DNA from: CAVVZJ01 sp963752755
GTDB taxonomy: Bacteria; Planctomycetota; Planctomycetia; Isosphaerales; Isosphaeraceae
Assembly: GCA_963752755.1 (NCBI GenBank)
Contig: CAVVZJ010000004.1
Coordinates: 558,001 to 622,000 of the forward strand
Direction of reading: 5' to 3'
Length of the DNA: 64,000 nucleotides
The position numbers were made by a program, and so were the translations under genes. The notes beneath the pieces were generated by a model. It ran no database searches. It was not told where the DNA came from and saw only the letters and a list, made by a program, of their open reading frames with translations. Below, one piece after another: positions 10,643 to 18,555 of the stretch. The number at the start of each line of letters is the position of its first letter. Position 1 is the stretch's first letter.

Positions 10643-11893
10643 TCAGCGTCCGTCCCGGAAGTACGATCCATCGAAGGACGAGGGACGGACTCGGTCAGCT
10701 GGACGCTTACCCTCGGTCAATTCGAAAGCGACTCCCAGGGCCATGAGGCGTCGCCCGATCTCATCGAAATGGCCGGTCGGTCCGATCGCGGCCACGTCGA
10801 AGCGGCGAAAGGCTTTGGCGATTGGATCGTACTCGAGGAAACCGAGCACACGAAAGGTATCGGTCCTTGACTGGCCCGCCGGCACGCCGAACTCAGGGCC
10901 TCGCGTAACAAAGGTCGCCGCGCCGTCCAAGCGGAGTAGCCACTGATCGGGAGTGTACTTCTCGACCGTCAATTGAAGTTTTTCGGAGAGAACGTCCTCA
11001 GGGCGTCGCGGATGCCCCTCGCCCCCGATCCGAACCAGATCGATTAGATAGCGGCGGCAGAACCGATCCGAGAGTGGCGCCGACACGGGGTAGGATTCAC
11101 CGGGTAGTTCCGTGCAAGGGAGCAGTGACTGCCACTCCTCCCTGGTCAACCAAAGGAAGTCCCGCCCTGCCTCCTGACTGAGGGGAGCCAAGGGATTGCG
11201 ATAAATCTGCCAGCGGCCCGCGGGATCTCGATTAAGTCCGCGAGCGAACACGCGAAGGATCAAACCGCCAGCGGGTGGTGTCGGAACGAGGGATGAATCA
11301 TAGCAACCGAGGTCATCCAACCGGCGGCGAACGGCCGGCGGCAGAGTACGCCAGCGTTGGAGACCCTCGTCCGGTTCGCTGGAGAGGGCCTGGCCATTCG
11401 GAGTCACGACCGCGATCTCGTTAGCGAAGCTTCCTCCGATCTGCTTGAGGAAGCGGGAGCCCATCTCTTGTTGACCGCAGTCGCCGTCGAGGACCAAGGG
11501 GACGAATCGGGCCGCCAGGAAATCGGCTTTCTGCCAGAGGGAACGAACACGGTTCCCGCAGCAACCGTTTCAAGCCCTTCCCAGAACCGGCCCACCGCCG
11601 GCCCTCCAGACGAGGATCGGCTTGTCCTCGGCGACGGCCCGTCGCCGGGCTGCGGAGACGTCCGTCATCCAGGGAATCCTGGCCCACTGCGACTCCCCCT
11701 TTTGGGGACGAATGAGCCGGTGCACCCAGAGGAACCCCCGCACCAGGGCGTCGTGCGCGGAGTCTGTCGAGTCGTCGTCGATGGCAAGCGGGCGGGCGGA
11801 GGCGACACCGTAGAGTCGCGGTCCAACGATGCCGATGAGTGCCAGGATCAGCCCCAGCACACTCCCAGGGCCGGTCTTGAGTTGCCTCAACAT
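10643..11893 (-). CDS. Candidate selenoprotein: membrane-anchored thioredoxin-like protein with in-frame TGA
   Basis: Reading through one TGA (11572-11570) gives a single 416-residue protein with no frame change. The start ATG (11893) has GGAGG five bases upstream. Residues about 10-30 form a membrane anchor. A thioredoxin-like segment follows: WMTDVSAARRRAVAEDKPILVW, then GGGPVLGRA-U-NGCCGNRV, then FVPLVLDGDC. The TGA is codon 108 and is followed by Asn-Gly-Cys, giving a UxxC pair where this fold has its redox CxxC. The roughly 230-residue C-terminal part matches nothing I recognise. A hairpin with SECIS geometry lies just downstream of the TGA (separate entry). The gene lies 44 bases after the FemAB-like gene on the same strand, at the tail of the exosortase/polysaccharide locus. 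A disulfide or redox role at the envelope is inference. The alternative is a nonsense mutation; that is less likely because damaged genes elsewhere here carry one-base indels, not substitutions. Confidence 0.65.
11531..11572 (-). promoter_or_regulatory. Putative bacterial SECIS element directly after the in-frame TGA
   Basis: On the minus strand, GGGAAC (11557-11552) pairs perfectly with GTTCCC (11544-11539) around a seven-base loop CGUGUUC. CUGC (11561-11558) pairs with GCAG (11534-11531) below, across a four-base bulge. The apical loop begins 18 bases after the UGA and has G as its second base. This matches the known bacterial SECIS rules: a loop about 16-37 bases downstream with G in the first two loop positions. 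A competing stem ACGGTT/AACCGT would put its loop only about 7 bases after the UGA. Confidence 0.55.
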
Positions 11894-11937
11894 GAGAGCC
11901 TCCGTAGCAATCGCTTGTGTACGGTGCTACATTGATT

Positions 11938-13005
11938 TTATATCATGCCGCGCACGATGGAGGGTCCAATCCAGCGGGTCAGCGCCACGGGGAGGTGACG
12001 CCAGAGCCAGACGAATCTCCGGTAACGATCGCCGTTGCAACGTGGATCACTGCCCCCCGAGCGGACATAGCATTGCCATTCGGCCGGCTCGGCGCGCCCA
12101 CCCCATTGTTCCTTGAACTTCATGACCGGACTGCCTGGGGTTGATCGACCGAAATCGAATTGCGATTGCCCACGCCCGACGGCACATTCTAAAAGATGCC
12201 AATACAGTAACATGTTTGCGCATGTGCTATTAAATCGGCGGAGTGAGCTGGCGCTTGGAACCTCGGTCACACCCCAGCCATGAGTCAGGAGGGCGGCCGC
12301 CACCGGCAACTCTCCGGCGCGAACGACGCAGAACTCGGCAAGTCCCGGAAACTCGCAGAGGATGGCACGGAAGAGCCGCTGACCAAACGTTGGTGTGCCC
12401 AAATCTCGCATATTATGGCTAAAAACATCGTAGAATTCGGGGAGCAACTCCTCGCCTCCCCAGGCAACCTTCAGCCCACCTCTGCGTCCCTTGCGAATCT
12501 GGTTTCTAACACTCGATTCCAGGCTCTTCCAGAGCGCGGCAGAGGTCGCCGGTAAATTCCGTCTTACATTGTACTTGTGGCCTGTAGCTGGAGTGAGTTG
12601 AGGATGGTCCAACGCCCGTTCGTGTCTCAGCTCCAGGCGGTCGACCTCCAGGCGGTCGGCGAGCTCGATGGCGTGATCGATTAAAAGACGCGGTGTTTCT
12701 TCGTCGTCGGCCAAGACACCACCATAGTTTAAATATGGCAAGCCGATGAGGAACCGGCCGAAGAGTTGGCTCTTAACGAAGGCAAGCGGCAGGAGCCCTC
12801 GGCAGGTTTCTCCCTGGACCGCCTCCAGACAGATCGGCTGGTGTTGAAATCCTCGGGCGAGGACGTCTAGCCAGGCGGGATGGTAACTCAGAGGTATCGG
12901 GGCTCGGCGAGCGACGAACGCTTCCCAGCGCGAGGCGCGTTGGACCAGGGCGGCTCGCTCATGATTGCGGACCTCGACCGGGGCCGCGTCCATGGTAGTA
13001 CTCAT
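11938..13005 (-). CDS. FemAB-like protein of the exosortase/PEP-CTERM system
   Basis: This 355-residue member of the GNAT-fold FemAB group is associated with PEP-CTERM systems. Typical family features are SYHPAWLDVLARGF near the N-terminus, the LPYLNYGG segment, SVRNQIRKGRRGGL, and the C-terminal YWHLLECAVGRGQSQFDFGRSTPGSPVMKFKEQWGG. FemAB proteins transfer aminoacyl groups from aminoacyl-tRNA to cell-wall precursors. In exosortase loci the acceptor is unknown, and a surface-polymer or envelope substrate is inferred. The start codon overlaps the end of the upstream glycosyltransferase by four bases, so the two are translated from one message. Confidence 0.85.
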   Translation of the reverse strand: MSTTMDAAPVEVRNHERAALVQRASRWEAFVARRAPIPLSYHPAWLDVLARGFQHQPICLEAVQGETCRGLLPLAFVKSQLFGRFLIGLPYLNYGGVLADDEETPRLLIDHAIELADRLEVDRLELRHERALDHPQLTPATGHKYNVRRNLPATSAALWKSLESSVRNQIRKGRRGGLKVAWGGEELLPEFYDVFSHNMRDLGTPTFGQRLFRAILCEFPGLAEFCVVRAGELPVAAALLTHGWGVTEVPSASSLRRFNSTCANMLLYWHLLECAVGRGQSQFDFGRSTPGSPVMKFKEQWGGRAEPAEWQCYVRSGGSDPRCNGDRYRRFVWLWRHLPVALTRWIGPSIVRGMI

Positions 13006-14174
13006 GCGGATCGTCGGCAGGTCACGGCCTGCGGCTTGGTAGGGAGGCTCAGGAGTTCGTCGTAGAGCGCCTGGATCTTGTCCATCCGGGCTTTGAAACT
13101 GAACTTCGCTTCCACGACCGTGCGTCCGGCACGGCCAAGACGATCCCGCAAGCGATCGTTACTCAGAAGACGGTCGAGAGCATCGACCAGTTCCTCGACC
13201 GAGCCGGGTTCGATCAGAAGACCGGTCTCTTCATCGTGGATCAGTCCAGGCACACCCGCGACTCGTGTCGCCACTACGGCGACTTCAAGAGCCATTGCCT
13301 CCAGAAGAACATTCGGTAAGCCTTCACGGAGGCTACTCAAGGCCAGAATATCCATTGCCTGGTAGAGCCCAATGGGGTCCTCGCAATACCCAAGCAATCG
13401 AATGCGATGGACGAGTCCGAGGGTGTTGATCAGGGCGTCGAGTTCTGGCCTGGCATCACCCTCACCGGCGATCAGCAAGACGAAGTCCCGACCTCGCGAC
13501 AGCAGATGGTCGGCTGCCCGGATTAGTCGATCAAATCCTTTTTCCGGTGAGAGTCGGCCGACGGCTCCAATTACCGGTCGCGCCGGGTCGAGCCCGAGTC
13601 TGCGCTTTGCCTCCTCCGTGCGGACACGGCGATGATATTGTGCGACGTCAATTGCATTCTCGATTTGCAGACATCGAGACACTGGAACCCCACGCTCCAG
13701 ACAGCCCCGATACAGGTCTTCCGAGACGCAGATAACTCTTTCATAATGGCGAAGACAAAGCCGGTCGAGTGCGTAGTAAAGAGGCGTCCGTCGCGTGTGC
13801 CGGACCCAGCCGTGGACAGTCGTCACCAACCGCATTGGCCAAAAAGGTTTAAGCAACAATCCCAGGAGATTACTCTTGTAATCGTGACCATGCCAGATCA
13901 CGACCTTTTCGCGACGACAAATCTCCAGCAAACGCGAGGGGACCTGGACGTCCCAGGGCCCTCGGTCCGGGATGGAGAGCAAGGGGGCGTCCAGGGCCTT
14001 CGCCCGGAGGCGAATCTGGTCGAAGCCTGGATCCTTGGGAGGATGCATATAGCCACAAATCATTCGGTACCCGGCATCGGTAAGGTATCGCGGCGAGTTG
14101 AGGATCGTTTTATCTGGTCCACCACCAGTTCCCGTGACGACCCGAGTGTCCAGCACAACGATCGGATCACCCAT
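13002..14174 (-). CDS. Glycosyltransferase family 4
   Basis: This 390-residue GT-B fold enzyme adds a sugar to the growing polysaccharide repeat at the cytoplasmic side of the membrane. An N-terminal acceptor half (TGGGPDKTI loop, HGHDYKSNLL) is followed by the donor half with VIGAVGRLSPEKGFDRLIRA, LLIAGEGDARPEL and the EGLPNVLLEAMALEVAVVATRVAGVPGLI segment that carries the EX7E-type nucleotide-sugar site of GT4 enzymes. It is followed by the FemAB-like gene with a four-base overlap. The sugar donor and linkage cannot be read from the sequence. Confidence 0.88.
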   Translation of the reverse strand: MGDPIVVLDTRVVTGTGGGPDKTILNSPRYLTDAGYRMICGYMHPPKDPGFDQIRLRAKALDAPLLSIPDRGPWDVQVPSRLLEICRREKVVIWHGHDYKSNLLGLLLKPFWPMRLVTTVHGWVRHTRRTPLYYALDRLCLRHYERVICVSEDLYRGCLERGVPVSRCLQIENAIDVAQYHRRVRTEEAKRRLGLDPARPVIGAVGRLSPEKGFDRLIRAADHLLSRGRDFVLLIAGEGDARPELDALINTLGLVHRIRLLGYCEDPIGLYQAMDILALSSLREGLPNVLLEAMALEVAVVATRVAGVPGLIHDEETGLLIEPGSVEELVDALDRLLSNDRLRDRLGRAGRTVVEAKFSFKARMDKIQALYDELLSLPTKPQAVTCRRSA

Positions 14175-14229
14175 GAATAGAATTCCTCAAGGAGACGAGG
14201 AGCGGGCAGCCACGCGGGAGTTCCTGCAT

Positions 14230-15387
14230 CTACTCACCAGAATCTCCAAGCATCCAGCGTTCGAAGACTCGGGCCTTGGAGTCCCAACCTTCGTCGGACA
14301 GTCGGGCACGACTGCGGGCCTGAGCCGCCGGAAGTCCTGAGACAAGTCGATGGAGCACGGTGCGGGTGAACGATTCAGGTGAGTCGGCCAGATCCAGAAA
14401 GTCGGCCCATTCGCGAGTCGCCGGAAGGTCGGAGACGACCGCCGGTCTTTCGGTGGCCAAATACTCCTTGAGCTTCAATGGCTGCATCGCTCGCGTGACC
14501 GCGAGGTTGGCGTACGGCATGATGAGGACTGAAGCGGCTCTCGCCAGAGACGGCAGTTTCTCGGGTGCCATCGCCGGTAAACACACGACGTGCGCCAAAC
14601 TCTTGAGTGCGGGGCTGGGATCCTGTACGGGACCGACGAGCAGGATCGTCCCCGAGGTCAAGGCTGCGGAGAGCCGCTCTAGAAAGCGTAGATCGAGCCT
14701 CCGGTCGATCAGGCCCCAGAAGACGATCAGAGGACGTTCCAAGCAGTTGAGACTTGGATCGAGTATTTGAACCGATCGGGCACTCCAGAGATCGAGGTCG
14801 ATCCCGTGCGTCAAGAGATGGGCCGATCTCCCCATCCGGGCCATTCTCTCCTGCAAGACCTCGCCGGCTGCAATAATCTCATCGACTCGGCCCACGAGTT
14901 TTTCCTCCAGTCGACGAATCGCGACACCGTCGAGCCCAGGCCAGGTCGAGAAGTCGTCCACGCAATAGTAAACCCAGCGTGGAATCACGATCTCTCCTAT
15001 GAGGTCTGCGACGACGGGTATCGTCGTGATTGCGATAGGGGGCATCGGCAAGTTCTTGACCACAGGAAGCAACTGGTTTCGTAGCAATCGGCGATTAATC
15101 GCTCGATCGATCCCAGACCGGAGCCAGGGCCACATTCTGGGATTGAAGACTCTAGGATTCTTCGAGGATTCTTGTCGCTTCGGCTGCGGACCGGCCCACT
15201 GGCGGATCTTCGCGAGTCCGCGTTGAAGGGTCTGCAAGTTCGGACCAGGTGGCCGCATTCCGATCGTATTGACCCAAGAGACATCATAACGACCGAGGAG
15301 TTCGTTGATCAGGTGCTGACAGCTTGAGGGGTGCCGGCCCCAATCGTCGGCGAAGACGAGAAGGGACGGAGAATGGCGAGGGGCCAC
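14230..15387 (-). CDS. Glycosyltransferase, GT-B fold (GT4/GT1-like)
   Basis: The protein begins with LLVFADDWGRHPSSCQHLINELLGRYDVSWVNTIGMRPPG, typical of a small group of GT-B transferases that use a UDP- or GDP-sugar. The donor half shows IVFWGLIDRRLDLRFLERL, ILLVGPVQDPS and MPYANLAVTRAMQPLKLKEYLATERPAVVSDLPA. The frame is open further upstream (to 15627), but that part lies inside the preceding gene. I prefer a GTG start at 15387, which follows the upstream stop by one base and has an AGGATGAG sequence just ahead; this gives 385 residues. An ATG at 15438 is the alternative. The role in the polysaccharide locus is inferred from position. Confidence 0.78.
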   Translation of the reverse strand: MAPRHSPSLLVFADDWGRHPSSCQHLINELLGRYDVSWVNTIGMRPPGPNLQTLQRGLAKIRQWAGPQPKRQESSKNPRVFNPRMWPWLRSGIDRAINRRLLRNQLLPVVKNLPMPPIAITTIPVVADLIGEIVIPRWVYYCVDDFSTWPGLDGVAIRRLEEKLVGRVDEIIAAGEVLQERMARMGRSAHLLTHGIDLDLWSARSVQILDPSLNCLERPLIVFWGLIDRRLDLRFLERLSAALTSGTILLVGPVQDPSPALKSLAHVVCLPAMAPEKLPSLARAASVLIMPYANLAVTRAMQPLKLKEYLATERPAVVSDLPATREWADFLDLADSPESFTRTVLHRLVSGLPAAQARSRARLSDEGWDSKARVFERWMLGDSGE

Positions 15388-15388
15388 C

Positions 15389-16573
15389 TCATCCTCGAAC
15401 TCGCAGCATCTCGTCGTAAAGCCGGAGGTAGCCAGCATGCATCTGTCCCTCGGTGAAACAATTGGAAACTCTCTCGAAGCCAAGTCGCCCCATCCGCTGG
15501 CAGCGTTCCCTATCACCAGCGAGTGTGAGGATCTGTTGGCTGAGAGCCTCGGCATCTCGTGACGAGACGAGCAGGCCGGTGCGACCGTTCTCAACGACCT
15601 CTCCGACACCCCCAACATTCGTGGCAACGATCGGAAGCCTCGCGGCCATCGCCTCGATGAGTGTCAACGGAATTCCTTCACTCACACTGGTCAGCAAGGC
15701 AAGGTCGGCCGCTGCCAAGAGGCGGGGGACGTCCGTCCTTAAGCCGAGCCAACGAATTTGATCCTCAAGTCCTAAGTCCTGAGATAATTGCCGGATCGAC
15801 TTTTCTTCCGGACCTTCGCCCACAAGAACCAGTTTCACGTCACTACGATTTTCAGCGACGTGGGCGAGGGCTCGGATCGCCGTAGCATGATCTTTCAAGG
15901 CATCGAGGCGAGCGACCTGGATTAGAACGAAGTCATCGAGATCGATCCCCAGTTTTCGTCGGATTGGGATGCGGTCGTCCGGGATCCGGGAATAGTCCGA
16001 AAGGTCGATGCCATTGTAGATCGTCGCCACGCGAGGCGCCGGGAATCCCTCGTTGCGGATGAGCGCCTGGCGAACCGCCTCACCAACACCCACGACTTCA
16101 TCACGCCGCTCCAGAAGTAGGCGGTTCGCAATGATCCGCTTGAAACGGGGGAAATCGGGGAACCATCGCCCATGTTCGGTGAAGAGAATGGCCGGTCGTC
16201 GGCAGAGCAAACGGGCCAGTACGGCGTAAGAAAAGGGCGTGTACTGGTGAGCGTGGATGACATCAACCTTCATCCTTCGCAGCAAGCCAGCCAGGCGGCC
16301 GACACAACGCAAGTCGACCCCCGGACGCCTCGTCAAGACATGTACCGCGAAACCCTCGCGGACGAGGTCCTCACCGAGTGGCCCAAGACCGTCGAGGCAA
16401 ACATAAAGGAACCGATACGCTCCGCTGAGCCGACGTCCGATTCGCGCCGCCAGAATCTCGGCTCCGCCAACGCCGAGGCTGTGGACCAAATGGCAGACGG
16501 TCGCGCCAGTCGGCCTTGTCGTCATGTCGGGGGACCGCAATTGCCCTTCCTCGGTCACCATCGCATCAGCCAT
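15389..16573 (-). CDS. Glycosyltransferase family 4 (PEP-CTERM-system type)
   Basis: This 394-residue GT4 enzyme has CHLVHSLGVGGAEILAARIG near the N-terminus, IHAHQYTPFSYAVLARLL in the acceptor half, and in the donor half LIQVARLDALKDHATAIRAL, LVLVGEGPEEKSIRQL and SEGIPLTLIEAMAARLPIVATNVGGVGEVV with the glutamates of the donor site. The general look is that of the sugar transferases that accompany exosortase systems. The start overlaps the stop of the preceding asparagine-synthase-like gene by eight bases; an internal ATG at 16525 is also possible. Confidence 0.85.
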   Translation of the reverse strand: MADAMVTEEGQLRSPDMTTRPTGATVCHLVHSLGVGGAEILAARIGRRLSGAYRFLYVCLDGLGPLGEDLVREGFAVHVLTRRPGVDLRCVGRLAGLLRRMKVDVIHAHQYTPFSYAVLARLLCRRPAILFTEHGRWFPDFPRFKRIIANRLLLERRDEVVGVGEAVRQALIRNEGFPAPRVATIYNGIDLSDYSRIPDDRIPIRRKLGIDLDDFVLIQVARLDALKDHATAIRALAHVAENRSDVKLVLVGEGPEEKSIRQLSQDLGLEDQIRWLGLRTDVPRLLAAADLALLTSVSEGIPLTLIEAMAARLPIVATNVGGVGEVVENGRTGLLVSSRDAEALSQQILTLAGDRERCQRMGRLGFERVSNCFTEGQMHAGYLRLYDEMLRVRG

Positions 16574-18473
16574 GCGTCGGTACCGCCAGACGATCCTGGG
16601 TTATCGGAGCGGTCCAGGCTTCCCCGTGAATTCGACGACGACCCAGCTCGTAAATCATCATCGCCAGTATTAAAAATGTGTGGTTCTTTCGGACATTTAG
16701 GTGTTCTCGAACGATGGTTCGCACCCCATCAGCTTCGAAAACCTCCGAATCGAGACAAGATTCGTGGAGGAGCACTCGTTCGACAAGCGGCGCGAGTTCC
16801 CGGCGAAGCCAGAGTCCGAGCCGTTCGTATGGCTGATAACCACGAATCCGTAGCTTGCTCAGGACCTGGAGTTGGAATTTAGCCAGTCGCCGAATCAGCC
16901 GACTGGAACCGATTCGAGCCCCTGTGTTGGCATTGATCACGTCAAGAAAATCGGGTCTCCGTCGGCGGAGAATCTCGCCTTGGATCGTTTCTGCGAGTTT
17001 GAGCCCGGGTGGAACTCGGAAGAGGGTTTCGATGAGATCGTTGTCGAGATATGGAAGCCGAGTTTCCACCACAGATCCGAATTCTACCATCGAGAGAGCG
17101 GTTTCCCGACGTACTCTTTGGGTCAAGAAGAGATGTGCGATTCGCTGCGCAGGCGGATCGAATCCAACCGATTCTTGGAGGGCTTCGCGCAGCGATTCTC
17201 TCGCGAGATCCTCCCGTGATTTCTCGAAGTCTGCGGCGAAGAGGGGACTGCTCACGTCGTTGATAAGAAAGGCGCGGAGCCGGCGCAGCAGCCAGTTCTC
17301 CAGGTGTTCCTCACGAAGCGTGAGAGCCGCGCTGTCGAAAGAGAAGTTGTACGACTTATCCATATGCATCAACTCTCCTGCGTGACCGCGAAGCAAAACC
17401 TCGATCCCCAATTCGCGATAGACAGGTAGGGTCGGGATTGTGATGCATTGGGAGAGGTAATGGCCGTCGGTGAGGTGGACCAGGCGATTCAGATGCTCTT
17501 CGAATTGACCCAGGAACAATTCATCGAGAAGGTGGGTGTGATGTCGGCAGCCGACCATCCCTGATAATTGCTCCGCTCCCTTGAGATCAATGCTACCCCG
17601 CACTCCCAGACTCACCGCGGTGACGTCTATGTGATCGTGGTCGAGAACTGCTAGGATCGTCCGCGCATCGAGTCCACCAGATAGAGAGATCCCGAGCCGG
17701 TCTGCTCCAATGGACCGGCGATCGACGGCCTGCTGGAATACCACTTCGAGGCGGTCCAGGGCTTCGCGGGGATCGAACGAGGCTCGACCCGAGCCGGGAG
17801 CAAGTCGCCAGTATCGATCGATTCTCAGACGATCGTCGTTTGCATCGAAGACCATCCATCCTGCCGCAGGCAAGATCCGAACCGCCTCAAGAAGGGTGTG
17901 CTCACCGAGCAACTGTCCGAAGGTGAAAAACTGAGAAATCCCGCGACGATCAGGCGACCGCGAAACAGTCGGATCGACGAGAAGAGCCTTGATCTCCGAG
18001 GCGACGATCAGCCGACCTGGCGTATGGGCATAATAAAGCGGCCTCATCCCGAATCGGTCACCGGTGAGGACTAGGCGTCGCGACTTCACATCCCAGATCG
18101 CGGCCGCAAAACATCCATGCAGCCGCCGGAAGAACTGGGCGCCCTCGGACTCGAAGCCATGCAGGAGAAGCTCTGCCTGGCTCTGGCTGCCGAACCGATG
18201 GCCCGCGATCTCCAGAGAAAGGCGAAGTGCGTCAAATTCATAGATCTCGCCGGTCATCACACATAGAAGCGACCGGTCCTCGTTAAACGCAGGCTGTGCC
18301 GCCGTATCGACGTAGCCGAGGCTGACCCGTCCCAGGGCAATTCCTTCCGCCGTGTCCTTGTAGAGATCCACGACATACCAAGGTTCATGTTGAAGACGCC
18401 CCGCCATCGCGGTGGCTTCGTCGGCCAGTTGCGCCTCATGGGGAGAACCGATCAGGGCGAATATGCCGGGCAA
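16566..18473 (-). CDS. Asparagine-synthase-like protein lacking the glutaminase cysteine
   Basis: This is a 635-residue class-II amidotransferase relative. The N-terminal Ntn-hydrolase domain begins at a TTG codon (18473) with GGAGG eight bases upstream. The protein then starts M-P-G-I-F, so the catalytic Cys2 of glutamine-hydrolysing enzymes is proline. The C-terminal ATP-pyrophosphatase domain keeps its PP-loop (SLSGGLDARTI) and is probably active in adenylating a carboxylate. It may therefore use ammonia or another amine rather than glutamine, or join substrates within polysaccharide or peptide decoration; this is inference. A second, normal amidotransferase with Cys2 is encoded at 24949-26880. 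The gene runs in series with the GT-C gene upstream and a glycosyltransferase downstream. Confidence 0.82.
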   Translation of the reverse strand: MPGIFALIGSPHEAQLADEATAMAGRLQHEPWYVVDLYKDTAEGIALGRVSLGYVDTAAQPAFNEDRSLLCVMTGEIYEFDALRLSLEIAGHRFGSQSQAELLLHGFESEGAQFFRRLHGCFAAAIWDVKSRRLVLTGDRFGMRPLYYAHTPGRLIVASEIKALLVDPTVSRSPDRRGISQFFTFGQLLGEHTLLEAVRILPAAGWMVFDANDDRLRIDRYWRLAPGSGRASFDPREALDRLEVVFQQAVDRRSIGADRLGISLSGGLDARTILAVLDHDHIDVTAVSLGVRGSIDLKGAEQLSGMVGCRHHTHLLDELFLGQFEEHLNRLVHLTDGHYLSQCITIPTLPVYRELGIEVLLRGHAGELMHMDKSYNFSFDSAALTLREEHLENWLLRRLRAFLINDVSSPLFAADFEKSREDLARESLREALQESVGFDPPAQRIAHLFLTQRVRRETALSMVEFGSVVETRLPYLDNDLIETLFRVPPGLKLAETIQGEILRRRRPDFLDVINANTGARIGSSRLIRRLAKFQLQVLSKLRIRGYQPYERLGLWLRRELAPLVERVLLHESCLDSEVFEADGVRTIVREHLNVRKNHTFLILAMMIYELGRRRIHGEAWTAPITQDRLAVPTHG

Positions 18474-18555
18474 CTTTCTCGCCTCCGTTTTGGATCCAGC
18501 GCCTGGAAACGGCAGTCGCGTCCAAGGTTGCATATGATGACCACACCTCTGCCAA

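Noticed and set aside
10565..10746. Extension of the G8 protein to 10746
   Set aside because: After about 10350 that frame becomes Arg/Cys/His-rich noise and runs into the convergent gene, while a neighbouring frame gives a natural C-terminus ending at 10564.
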